A stretch of 64,000 nt of DNA from Anaerolinea sp. GTDB lineage: Bacteria > Chloroflexota > Anaerolineae > Anaerolineales > Villigracilaceae. The stretch spans positions 204,811-268,810 of the forward strand of contig DYID01000001.1 in assembly GCA_020723805.1 (NCBI GenBank), in the 5' to 3' direction. Under the pieces are notes generated by a model. That model worked only from the letters and a program-made list of their open reading frames with translations. It was not told the DNA's origin and ran no database searches. Numbering within the stretch: the first letter of the stretch is position 1; the number at the start of each line of letters is the position of its first letter. Made by a program: the position numbers and the translations under genes. Positions 1 through 6,877 of the stretch are shown here, piece by piece.

Positions 1-252
1 GCGGACGCGCTCGCGGGCAATCTCCAGCAGATTCTCCGCCGCGTCCAGCCCGCTGACCTTGACCCCGCGCTTGGCAGCCATCTCGCAGAAAATGCCCGAG
101 CCGCAGCCGACATCCAAGACAGATGAGTTTTCGCCCAGGGCGGTCTCATCCAGCACGGCGCCAAAGAGCGGAATGGCAACCCCTTCCTGCACGTCCGCCC
201 AATCTCTGGCGCGCGCGCCCCACATTTTTCCTTGCATGCCCGCAGTTCCCAA
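1..252 (-). CDS. class I SAM-dependent methyltransferase, N-terminal part (runs off window start)
   Basis: Reading the minus strand gives a protein that begins near MQGKMWGARARDWADVQEG and contains the SAM-binding motif I, VLDVGCGSGIF, followed by an acidic residue in SGLDAAENLLEIARERV, the usual motif II position. This is the start of a class I methyltransferase; the substrate-determining part lies outside the window. An in-frame ATG lies at 237, but a good ribosome site (AAAGGAG at 258-264) stands five bases before an in-frame TTG at 252, so I chose the TTG start. It follows the hdrB gene on the same strand after a 200-base gap, so it is probably not part of the sulfur operon. Confidence 0.75.
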   Translation of the reverse strand, partial: MGTAGMQGKMWGARARDWADVQEGVAIPLFGAVLDETALGENSSVLDVGCGSGIFCEMAAKRGVKVSGLDAAENLLEIARERVR

Positions 253-454
253 AGTTTCTCCTTTAGCGTAGCGACGCTCTCCTACCATCGGCGTTACACC
301 TGCCCTGGCAGGCGGCGCCAAGGGGGAACGCCGATTACGCGCCAGCCGCGTAACAGACGTTCTCTAACGTCCGCCCAACCTTGTGTTGCAATGCTAATTA
401 CCAATTACCAATTACCAATTACCGCTTACTCAACGTATGTACATGTGTACCTGT
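253..454. repeat. intergenic region with hairpin and tandem repeats
   Basis: No gene seen. The stretch holds an inverted pair ATCGGCGTT / AACGCCGAT (about 287-335), the palindrome GACGTTCTCTAACGTC at 356-371, and about three tandem copies of a CCAATTA-type unit at 395-425. Relatives of the second occur at 1713-1728 and 60203-60218, and relatives of the third at 2560-2630 and 12798-12820. These are small dispersed repeats rather than coding sequence. Confidence 0.6.
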
Positions 455-1675
455 TTACGCATGTACCTGTGTACTCACCACAGGCTTATCCGCGTCTTCC
501 CAGGTGATTCCAGATTTCGTCCCCGCGCGGATCGCGTCGAGGTCGCCCTGGAATTCGTCCCAGTATTTCTGCCAGTTGATTCCCAACTTATCAAGGAACG
601 GACGCCAGTCCGTCGAGTGCCAGTGGAACTGCACCACGCGGAAGGGATGCGCTCCCATTGCCAGCGCCGCCACCTGCGCGTCGGACAAAACAGGGATGCC
701 CACCTTGCGGTCATGCGCCTTCGCGGCGAATTGACTCTTATCGAGCGTGGTCACACAGCCCGTGTCGTGAGTCACCGTCAGGTCGGGGTTGACTTCGTTC
801 TTCATCGTCTCGATTTTGCGAAGCACGGCGAACGAACGGGTGAAGTCGCGCTGAACCAGCACGTGACGGAAGCCGAAGCCGCAGCAGTCGAACCAGGTGG
901 AGTAGTCCGCCACGTTGATCCCGAGCGCTTCGAGCGTGGCGGTGACGGTGGCGGTGCGTTGACCGCCGTAGATGTCGGGGTCGTAGATGGCGTCTTCGGC
1001 GACGATTTTGTAGTAATGGCAGGCGGGATGGACGGTGGCAGTGATCATGCTCATGTCCACGGTTTGCTTTTCCGCGAACTTCTTCCGCATGACGTGAACC
1101 CACTCGCTGTAATGGACGATCTCTTCGGGCAGGACGAGCGGCTTGCCGAGTTTGTCCAAAATGCGGCGGACTTCGTCGCGCAGTTCCTTGTGGTGAACCA
1201 ACTGTTCGCGGATTTCCTTGTAATGTCCGTAGGACGTGCCGCAGTGGATCATCGGGAAGTAGCCCGTCTCGTAGGCGGCGGCGAAGTTGCGAACCATCAC
1301 TGCGGCTTGCGCGGCGGCATTGGATGTGGCGGAGGCGTAATAATTCCAGCCTGTGCAAGAGGTCTGGTCGGTGGGGTCGAGATAATCCAGTCCAAACTGA
1401 CGGTGCAGCCAGAAAATGGACGAAGTGTAGCCGGGGATGTGCCCGCACTGCCCGCAGGATTTGTGATGCCAGGTATGGTCAATCGGGATCTTCTTCGTGC
1501 GCCCAAATTTCGTGGTCACTTCCACGTGGTTTTCGGGCATGCGCTGGACGACGATCTCGCCCTTCGCTTCCAATTCAAACAACGCCTCGCGGATGTCGTG
1601 CGTCGGCGCAACCTGCGCGTCGCGGACGACAGCGTGCGATTTGCGTTCGAGGATTTCTTCTACAGTAGTTGTCAT
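455..1675 (-). CDS. hdrB: HdrB-like (CCG-domain) heterodisulfide reductase subunit
   Basis: The 406-residue protein resembles subunit B of heterodisulfide reductase and of the sulfur-oxidising sHdr complex, which uses two cysteine-rich CCG domains to hold a noncubane [4Fe-4S] cluster and act on a disulfide or persulfide. The visible cysteines are C74 and C77 (SCGQCG), C107, C145, then C219 (HPAC), C264-C265 (DCCGFG) and C307 (DTGC). The last position, usually CxxC, holds only one cysteine. I start at MTTTVEE because GGAG lies five bases upstream; an upstream in-frame start at 1744 has no such site. It is the last gene of the tusA-DsrE-STAS-DsrE-hdrC-hdrB operon. The substrate is unknown; no HdrA flavoprotein is nearby. 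Confidence 0.82.
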   Translation of the reverse strand: MTTTVEEILERKSHAVVRDAQVAPTHDIREALFELEAKGEIVVQRMPENHVEVTTKFGRTKKIPIDHTWHHKSCGQCGHIPGYTSSIFWLHRQFGLDYLDPTDQTSCTGWNYYASATSNAAAQAAVMVRNFAAAYETGYFPMIHCGTSYGHYKEIREQLVHHKELRDEVRRILDKLGKPLVLPEEIVHYSEWVHVMRKKFAEKQTVDMSMITATVHPACHYYKIVAEDAIYDPDIYGGQRTATVTATLEALGINVADYSTWFDCCGFGFRHVLVQRDFTRSFAVLRKIETMKNEVNPDLTVTHDTGCVTTLDKSQFAAKAHDRKVGIPVLSDAQVAALAMGAHPFRVVQFHWHSTDWRPFLDKLGINWQKYWDEFQGDLDAIRAGTKSGITWEDADKPVVSTQVHA

Positions 1676-1694
1676 GGCTTCTCCAATCATTTTG

Positions 1695-1737
1695 TGCGTA
1701 GATGTCATCGTCGGCGTTAGAGAACGCCTTCTACGCA
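1695..1737. repeat. nested palindrome in the hdrC-hdrB gap
   Basis: The outer arms TGCGTAGA (1695-1702) and TCTACGCA (1730-1737) enclose the inner palindrome GGCGTTAGAGAACGCC (1713-1728). It sits just upstream of the hdrB ribosome site, so it could fold in the mRNA between the two cistrons. The same inner palindrome occurs at 60203-60218 and a variant at 356-371. Confidence 0.7.
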
Positions 1738-1838
1738 GGATCAAACCGATAAAACGGGATCAGGTCAAAGGTCAAGGATGAAGCGTTTCTTTCGTCTTTC
1801 TTCTTTCATCCTTCACAATTCATCCTTCATCCTTTTGC

Positions 1839-2546
1839 CTATCCTTCTTCCAACTCTTCCTGCATAACATCTGCCAATAAATCGTACAACCCTTCGTCAA
1901 TCTCTTTGATGATGTCCATGTTGCCCGTCTCGAACCAGATGGTGTAGAGTTCGAGCAGGGTCTTGCGGTTGGTCTTCCACGCCGCATCCGTGACCCCGCG
2001 CAGAGTGTCCACAGGGATGGCTTTTCTCCACACGGGCATATTCGCCGAGAACTGCCCCACCCACGGACCCCAGTCGGGGAAGAAGTCGGGCTGGAGCATG
2101 TCGGGCGAGACCTGGTTGCCCTTGAGCATGACCTTGTAAATCACGCGGCTGTAACCTTGCAGAACGTCTTTGGTCTCCTGCAAGCCGTTCTTGACCGCGA
2201 CCTCGCGCAGAAGGGTGACCAGTCCGCCGGGGTTGTTCCCGCGCGGACAGCGCAGACACGAGAAGCACTGCGCGCAATTCCAGATGTCTTCCGAGATGAT
2301 GTCGTACACGCGCTCGATGTCTTCACGCGCCATCGCTTGCGCGATCACGCGGGGGGAGTAATCATAGAAGCGCGCCGAGGGGCAGGTCGAAACGCAAATG
2401 CCGCACTCGTAACATCCGTAGAGGAAATCTTCGTAGCGCGGGTCATTCTTGACCTCAAAGAAGAGCCGCTCCTTCTCCTCGTAACTCACCTCGGGGTGAC
2501 GGTTCGCCGCTTTGCCTGGGTTCCAGTTTTCTTGTGTGGTGGGCAT
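1839..2546 (-). CDS. hdrC: HdrC-like 4Fe-4S subunit of heterodisulfide reductase-like complex
   Basis: The 235-residue protein carries two iron-sulfur motifs. The first is canonical, CYECGICVSTCP. The second reads CAQCFSCLRCPRG, with two rather than three residues before the last cysteine. HdrC passes electrons between HdrB and its partner. The start MPTTQENW follows AGGAGG by a short spacer, so the longer frame to 2600 was rejected. The C-terminal half is helical and lacks further cysteines. It lies between a DsrE-type gene and hdrB on the same strand. In sHdr systems HdrC and HdrB occur with HdrA, which is not seen here, so the electron partner is unknown. Confidence 0.85.
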   Translation of the reverse strand: MPTTQENWNPGKAANRHPEVSYEEKERLFFEVKNDPRYEDFLYGCYECGICVSTCPSARFYDYSPRVIAQAMAREDIERVYDIISEDIWNCAQCFSCLRCPRGNNPGGLVTLLREVAVKNGLQETKDVLQGYSRVIYKVMLKGNQVSPDMLQPDFFPDWGPWVGQFSANMPVWRKAIPVDTLRGVTDAAWKTNRKTLLELYTIWFETGNMDIIKEIDEGLYDLLADVMQEELEEG

Positions 2547-2554
2547 CGTGCCTC

Positions 2555-2632
2555 CTAAAAAGTAACTGGTAATTGGAGATTGTGAAACGCGAGCGTCCAA
2601 TTACTAATTACCAATCTCCAATTTACTAAAAC
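2555..2632. repeat. TAATTACCAA-type inverted repeat between DsrE and hdrC
   Basis: The gap contains TAATTGGAGATTG and, further right, CAATCTCCAATT, so the transcript can form a stem of about 12 base pairs. The AT-rich units match those at 395-425 and 12798-12820. It probably affects stability of the polycistronic mRNA; this is inference. Confidence 0.55.
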
Positions 2633-3027
2633 CCAATCACCGCGTCCGCTTCGCACGCCATATCGTTGAACGCCGCGCCGCCGATCATCTCCACGCCTTC
2701 GATCATGTCGTCCATGGTGTAGCCGTGCAGGTCGAGCGAAGGCTGGCAGACGAGGAAGCGCACGCCGATTTCCTGTGCCTGTTCGATGAAGAACTTCAAT
2801 TCCTTGCCGCCGCCGCCCTTGCGCGGAATGATGATCTTCTCGCCGTTGCCCTTCGCCACACACTGCGGACCATTCATCGTGAAGTAAATGCACACTTCAT
2901 TGTCCATCGCCGCGCCCGCGGTAGCGAGGAAGAACGGGGTTGCGGTGCGCTCGGGGTCTTTTTCGCCGTGCGTTTGAATGTAGAGGATCTTCTTTACATC
3001 GGGATCGTTCGTTTTCCAGACGCTCAT
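2626..3027 (-). CDS. DsrE family sulfurtransferase-like protein
   Basis: The 133-residue protein has the DsrE fold signature: an N-terminal beta strand (VKKILYIQTHG), a central helix with FFLATAGAAMDNEVCIYFT, and a conserved cysteine, C94, in FLVCQPSLDLHGYTMDDMI, the position that carries persulfide in DsrE proteins. C56 and C125 are further cysteines. An AGGAGA ribosome site precedes the ATG. Proteins of this family exchange sulfane sulfur with TusA, which is encoded three genes upstream in the same operon, so a persulfide-relay role is likely. It is not part of a dsrEFH triplet and its exact partner is unknown. Confidence 0.82.
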   Translation of the reverse strand: MSVWKTNDPDVKKILYIQTHGEKDPERTATPFFLATAGAAMDNEVCIYFTMNGPQCVAKGNGEKIIIPRKGGGGKELKFFIEQAQEIGVRFLVCQPSLDLHGYTMDDMIEGVEMIGGAAFNDMACEADAVIGF

Positions 3028-3051
3028 ACTATCTTTTCTCCTGCGTGATGA

Positions 3052-3393
3052 TTAGAAATCGGCCACCGCTTCGCTGACAGATGGATAAATCTTCAACATT
3101 TCCATCATGCCAACGGTGCGAAGAATGGTTTCAACTGGTTTGGATGCGTTCGCCAGTTTGACTCCGCCGCCCGCCGCCTTCGCAGATTGCAATGCCTTGA
3201 CGATGGCGCGCAGCCCAGCCGAAGAAAGATATTCCACGCCACTAAGATCAAGAACCAGTTTGTTCTTTTGACCCAGCGCTTTTGTCAACTCAAAGTCGAG
3301 ACTCAGTGAAGTCTCCGAGTCGAATCTTCCACTGGCGGTTACAACAACCACATCTCCGCTGGCGCTGCTGTGAATCGAAAATTTATCCATCAT
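3052..3393 (-). CDS. STAS-domain protein (anti-sigma factor antagonist type)
   Basis: The 113-residue single-domain protein matches the STAS family: VVVVTASGRFDSETSLSL at the start, then the conserved loop LDLSGVEYLSSAGLRAIV, in which S57 or S58 is the site phosphorylated in SpoIIAA-type antagonists. Such proteins switch partners by phosphorylation, usually with a serine kinase and opposing phosphatase. No kinase lies beside it, although a SpoIIE-type phosphatase is encoded at 47048-47767. Its position in the middle of a sulfur-relay operon, 24 bases from DsrE, is unusual. Two ATG codons stand side by side at the start; the SD GGAG precedes both. Confidence 0.87.
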   Translation of the reverse strand: MMDKFSIHSSASGDVVVVTASGRFDSETSLSLDFELTKALGQKNKLVLDLSGVEYLSSAGLRAIVKALQSAKAAGGGVKLANASKPVETILRTVGMMEMLKIYPSVSEAVADF

Positions 3394-3445
3394 GCTCTCC
3401 TTTGGTGCAGGTCACAATGGGAAGGGCGGCGGCCTGCCAATCACA

Positions 3446-3970
3446 CTAGATGAACAACTGCACGTCCGCGTCTGCGGCGTATTCTAGGAAAGTCGCCGCG
3501 CCGCCGATCTCGCATTCCTTGATGAAGTCCTCGCGCTTGAAGCCGAAGACATCCATCGTCATCTGACAGCCGATCATGCGCACATCCAAATCAATGCACA
3601 TTTGACGCAGTTCTTCGATGGTGGCGACGCCCTTGTTCTCGAAGGTTTGCTTCATCAAAGTGGTGGCAAGGGCATTGAAACCAGGCACGTTTGCCATGAC
3701 GAGTTGCGGTATGGGCCAGTTGATGTTTTGGAAGCCTTCGGGACCAAAGGGCATCTTCATCGGCATGGCGGGATTGCCCAGCGGTGTGACCGCGGCGCTC
3801 AACTTCGGCTTGAGCAGGGTCAGCCCGTAAAAGGTGAAGAAAATTCCCACTTCCCAGCCCATCGCGCCAGCGGCGCTGGCAAGGATGAATGGCGGGTACG
3901 CCCAGTCTAAGGTCCCTTTGGAAGCGATCAGGGCGAGTCGCTTCGGGGCGTTGGGGTCAGATTTGGACAT
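3446..3970 (-). CDS. DsrE2-type DsrE/F/H-like protein
   Basis: The 174-residue protein belongs to the larger DsrE/DsrF/DsrH-like group (COG2210 type). It has RLALIASKGTLDW at the N-terminus, a hydrophobic stretch around VGIFFTFYGLTLL (residues 41-53), a long insert rich in Pro and Met, and the conserved cysteine C135 in MIGCQMTMDVFG. C125 and C153 are also present. In archaea and sulfur oxidisers this protein type binds thiosulfate or persulfide and hands sulfur to TusA, the gene just upstream. A ribosome site CAGGAGAG precedes the ATG. Confidence 0.85.
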   Translation of the reverse strand: MSKSDPNAPKRLALIASKGTLDWAYPPFILASAAGAMGWEVGIFFTFYGLTLLKPKLSAAVTPLGNPAMPMKMPFGPEGFQNINWPIPQLVMANVPGFNALATTLMKQTFENKGVATIEELRQMCIDLDVRMIGCQMTMDVFGFKREDFIKECEIGGAATFLEYAADADVQLFI

Positions 3971-4046
3971 GGTTCACTCTCCTGAAAATCGAAAGCCGCC
4001 ATCGTGAGCGGGGACGGTAAATCCCGCTTCCTCGGGCGGCTTGGCT

Positions 4047-4283
4047 TCATTTTTTCTTCAAGTAGAAGACAAACTTGCCGTCTTCCGTGGTGGAACGCAG
4101 CAACTCATTGCCAGTCTGGCGGCTCCATGCCTCCATGTCGGGCGGAGCGCCGGGGTCGGTGGCAATCATTTTCAAAATTTGCCCCGACTGCAATTCCTTC
4201 ATTGCTTTTGTGGTTTTGACGACAGGCATGGGGCAGAGCATTCCCGTGCAATCCAACACCTGATCTTCCTTGATTACATCCAT
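4047..4283 (-). CDS. tusA: TusA-family sulfur carrier protein
   Basis: The 78-residue protein shows the TusA signature LDCTGMLCPMPVV with the persulfide-carrying C17 in the CPxP motif; a second cysteine, C12, precedes it. The C-terminus ends with FVFYLKKK as is common. TusA carries sulfane sulfur between sulfurtransferases. It is the first gene of the operon running to hdrB, and the promoter should lie in 4284-4431, shared with the divergent histidine kinase. A GGAGG-type site precedes the ATG. Identification is secure; whether it serves tRNA thiolation or dissimilatory sulfur chemistry is not, though its neighbours favour the latter. Confidence 0.93.
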   Translation of the reverse strand: MDVIKEDQVLDCTGMLCPMPVVKTTKAMKELQSGQILKMIATDPGAPPDMEAWSRQTGNELLRSTTEDGKFVFYLKKK

Positions 4284-4372
4284 TACGCGCCTCCTTTAGG
4301 ACTTCACAGCGGCACGCCGCCGCAGGCTGAACAACGTCTCGAATCTTACCGAATTGCCCTCCTGTCTGCCAT

Positions 4373-4411
4373 TCCCCGCGCAGGGGATTTTTCCTCCCCC
4401 GCGCGGGGGAT
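4373..4411. promoter_or_regulatory. GC palindromes in the divergent tusA / kinase promoter region
   Basis: Two near-palindromes, CCCCGCGCAGGGG (about 4374-4386) and CCCCCGCGCGGGGG (about 4395-4409), are about 21 bases apart, two helical turns, just upstream of the kinase -10 box. The spacing suits a dimeric regulator binding both sites. No experimental support; assignment as an operator is inference. Confidence 0.35.
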
Positions 4412-4416
4412 TGGAC

Positions 4417-4422
4417 TATAAT
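4417..4422 (+). promoter_or_regulatory. -10 box TATAAT giving a near-leaderless transcript
   Basis: A perfect TATAAT lies nine bases before the kinase ATG at 4432, and there is no Shine-Dalgarno sequence in between. A start site 6-8 bases after the box would give an untranslated leader of at most three bases. No clear -35 box is visible. Confidence 0.5.
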
Positions 4423-4431
4423 CGTCCCACC

Positions 4432-6180
4432 ATGCTCTCGAAACTCGAAGCGCTCTTCCATTCGAGCCGCGTTTTTCCCTTTTTGGTCGCCTTTCGCTGG
4501 GCGTCGCTCATTCCCGCGCTGTTGCTCCTCCTTCAGCAAAAAGAACCGGAAGTCTTGCCGCTCCTGCCGCCGCTTTGGACGTTCCTGATTACCCTCCTTG
4601 CCAATGTAATCATTTCCCTGTTCAATCGCTCTCTCAACCGTCTTGTCGTCGAGCGTCCGCTCTTCATGGGGGTTGACCTGATTTTCTGTGCCGCTGTCCT
4701 GGCTGTCAGCGGTGGCTCCCGCAGTCCCTACTATCTCTATGCGCTTAGTCCGCTGCTGGCGGGCGCATTCTTTCTGCAGATGCGCGGCGCGTTGGGAACC
4801 GCCGCGTCTTTTACACTGCTGTACCTGGGGGCGAATTTCACCGCTCAACAGTTGCGCGGCTTTCAACCTGCCGAAGGCGTTACGCTCATCACTCAACTGG
4901 TCGGCATCTGGTTGATTCCCATCCTGCTTGCCTACCCCTCCATCCTGCTCAAAGAAATCAACCGCGCCCGCGACGAACTCACCGCCGCCCGCGACGAACT
5001 CGCCGAAAAGCATGAGAACCTCGCTGCCGCTCATCGTCAACTGCGCGTCATTCATGACTTGACCGTCCTGCTCCAAGCCGCGCCGGACCTCATCTCCGTT
5101 CAGCAGCGGGTGCTCGGCGCAGTGACCACCGGACTGGGATTTCGCCGCGCCATCGTAGGCGTGGTGGACCCCGCCCGCGAAGAACTCGGCGGCTGGATGC
5201 TGTATCCCGTCAACTCATCCTTCCCCTCCATCGAGCCGCTTTCGCTCAAGGCGGAAAATGGTGAAGTGTTCAAAGCCCTCATCGAACGTAAACCGTACAC
5301 GACAGGAAGCGACGGCGAAATGCTGGTCAGCCACCCTTCGCTCAATTCGTGGCTGAAGACCTGCCAATGGTATGTGTATCCGCTTTCCCTGCGCGAACAT
5401 GCGGTGGGGGTCCTGCTGGTGGAATTGGAACGGGGGAAGGAACTGACCCGCCAGCGCGAAGAAGCCGTGGCGATGGTGGCGAATCAAGCCGCCCTCGCGC
5501 TTGGTACCACCATCCTGTGCATTGACCGCGCCCGGCGCCTCGCCGTCGAGACCGAGCGCAATCGCATCGCCCGCGACATTCACGACACGGTCGCCCAGTC
5601 TCTCTTTGGGATTGTGTACTCGCTCGATGCCTGCGTCAACATGCTCCCGCAGCAAGCGGAGGAGGTGCGCCGGGAACTCATCGAACTGCGCTTGTTAGCC
5701 AACAACGCGCACGAGGAGGTCCGCCGCTCCATCTTTGACCTGTGGCCCTCTTCACTGACCATCAACGTGTTCATGGCTGACCTTGTCCATTACGTCAACA
5801 GTTGTTGTCGTTCACGGACTTTTAGCATTGTCTTCAATCACCACGGCGATTTCAATTCCTTGCCTTCAGGCTTGCGCCGCACGCTCTACCGCATGGCGCA
5901 GGAGGCGCTGGCAAATTCCGCGCGGCACTCGGGGGCGGACTCGGCGCGTTTGTGCCTGACAATTGCCGACCGTGAAGTGTTTTTGGATGTGTCCGATCAA
6001 GGCAGAGGATTCGATCCGTCCCTTGCCCTGTCGCGCAGCCAGAATCGCGAGCATTTCGGCTTGCATGGCATTCGCGAACGCGCCCGCGCCCTCGGCGGCG
6101 ATTGCGATGTGATCAGCCAGCCCGGCGCAGGCACGCGCATCTTGATTCACCTTCCCGTCAACGGACATTATCATGTCTGA
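4432..6180 (+). CDS. NarL-family sensor histidine kinase (membrane segments, GAF, HisKA_3, HATPase)
   Basis: The 582-residue protein has about six membrane helices in residues 15-175, a short coiled coil (about 175-210), a GAF-like domain (about 215-360), a HisKA_3 dimerisation helix with the phosphorylated H384 in ARDIHDTVAQS, and a C-terminal ATPase with the N-box QEALANSARHSGAD and the G-box DQGRGFDPS. There is no large extracellular sensor domain, so the signal is probably sensed in the membrane or by the GAF domain. It overlaps its response regulator gene by eight bases. The start at 4432 follows a -10 box directly; the upstream in-frame start lacks support. Divergent from the tusA operon, which it may control (inference). 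Confidence 0.9.
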   Translation: MLSKLEALFHSSRVFPFLVAFRWASLIPALLLLLQQKEPEVLPLLPPLWTFLITLLANVIISLFNRSLNRLVVERPLFMGVDLIFCAAVLAVSGGSRSPYYLYALSPLLAGAFFLQMRGALGTAASFTLLYLGANFTAQQLRGFQPAEGVTLITQLVGIWLIPILLAYPSILLKEINRARDELTAARDELAEKHENLAAAHRQLRVIHDLTVLLQAAPDLISVQQRVLGAVTTGLGFRRAIVGVVDPAREELGGWMLYPVNSSFPSIEPLSLKAENGEVFKALIERKPYTTGSDGEMLVSHPSLNSWLKTCQWYVYPLSLREHAVGVLLVELERGKELTRQREEAVAMVANQAALALGTTILCIDRARRLAVETERNRIARDIHDTVAQSLFGIVYSLDACVNMLPQQAEEVRRELIELRLLANNAHEEVRRSIFDLWPSSLTINVFMADLVHYVNSCCRSRTFSIVFNHHGDFNSLPSGLRRTLYRMAQEALANSARHSGADSARLCLTIADREVFLDVSDQGRGFDPSLALSRSQNREHFGLHGIRERARALGGDCDVISQPGAGTRILIHLPVNGHYHV

Positions 6181-6820
6181 CCCCATCCGCATCCTCATCG
6201 TGGACGATCACGCCGTTGTCCGCAAAGGGTTGGTAATGGTCCTTCGTCAGGAACCAGATTTCGAGGTCGTGGGTGAAGCGGAGAATGGAAGAAAAGGCTT
6301 GGAAGCCGCGCGGAGTCTGAATCCCGATATCGTTCTCGTGGACTTGGTCATGCCGGAAATGGACGGTCAGGAGATGGCGCTTGCGTTGCGCAAGTCGAAT
6401 CCGAGCATCAAAGTCATGATGTTGACCGGCACCGAGGTGGATGACCGCGTGTACGATCTGGTTGCGGCGGGGATCGAAGGCTATGTGTTGAAGAATATCG
6501 AGCCGGGCGAACTGATACGCGCCATCCGGGCGGTGGTCAGCGGGGAGGCGTATCTGCATCCCGCTGTGATGAAGAAAGTGCTAAACCGCATGGGACAGCA
6601 GGCGCAGCCCGTTTCGTTTTCGTTGACGCCGCGCGAACTCGAAGTGCTGGAGTGGATGGCGACGCCCAATACCTACCGTCAGATTGCGAATCAACTGGGG
6701 GTGAGCGAAGAGACTGTGCGGAGCCACGCGAAGAGCATCCTCGAAAAAATGAAACAACCGAACCGTGCCCAGGCAGTGCTGGCGGCGGTTCGGTTGAAAT
6801 TGATTACGGTAAAAGATTAA
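6173..6820 (+). CDS. NarL/FixJ-family response regulator
   Basis: The 215-residue protein has a receiver domain with the acidic pair D11-D12, the phosphorylated D57 (VLVDLVMPEMDG), the conserved T in MMLTGTE and K in YVLKN, then a LuxR-type helix-turn-helix (SLTPRELEVLEWMA ... YRQIANQLGVSEETVRSHAKSILEKM). It is the partner of the kinase gene it overlaps. The target genes are unknown; the divergent sulfur operon is the nearest candidate. Confidence 0.95.
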   Translation: MSDPIRILIVDDHAVVRKGLVMVLRQEPDFEVVGEAENGRKGLEAARSLNPDIVLVDLVMPEMDGQEMALALRKSNPSIKVMMLTGTEVDDRVYDLVAAGIEGYVLKNIEPGELIRAIRAVVSGEAYLHPAVMKKVLNRMGQQAQPVSFSLTPRELEVLEWMATPNTYRQIANQLGVSEETVRSHAKSILEKMKQPNRAQAVLAAVRLKLITVKD

Positions 6821-6877
6821 CGAGAGGCATTTTGTGGGCTTGTTTCTTGTTATTTCCCCAACAAAAATGCTCTCGTG
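6820..6877. terminator. imperfect hairpin between convergent response regulator and darTG
   Basis: CGAGAGGCATTTTGT (6821-6835) and ACAAAAATGCTCTCG (about 6859-6875) are inverted repeats with one bulge. It spans the junction of the two convergent genes and overlaps the last codons of darTG. It could end transcription from either side, but there is no clean U-tract, so confidence is modest. Confidence 0.4.

Noticed and set aside
395-425. Possible CRISPR-like or VNTR array (ATTACCA units)
   Set aside because: Units are short, without spacers, and no cas genes are present; treated as a simple repeat.
437-1720. Long open frame opposite hdrB
   Set aside because: GC-rich third positions of hdrB keep the opposite strand open; the translation has no recognisable motif and hdrB has clear cysteine motifs and a ribosome site.
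4105-5076. Open frame of 323 residues opposite tusA and the kinase start
   Set aside because: Low-complexity Gln/Glu/Arg/Gly translation, crosses the divergent promoter region, no motif; shadow of the kinase gene.
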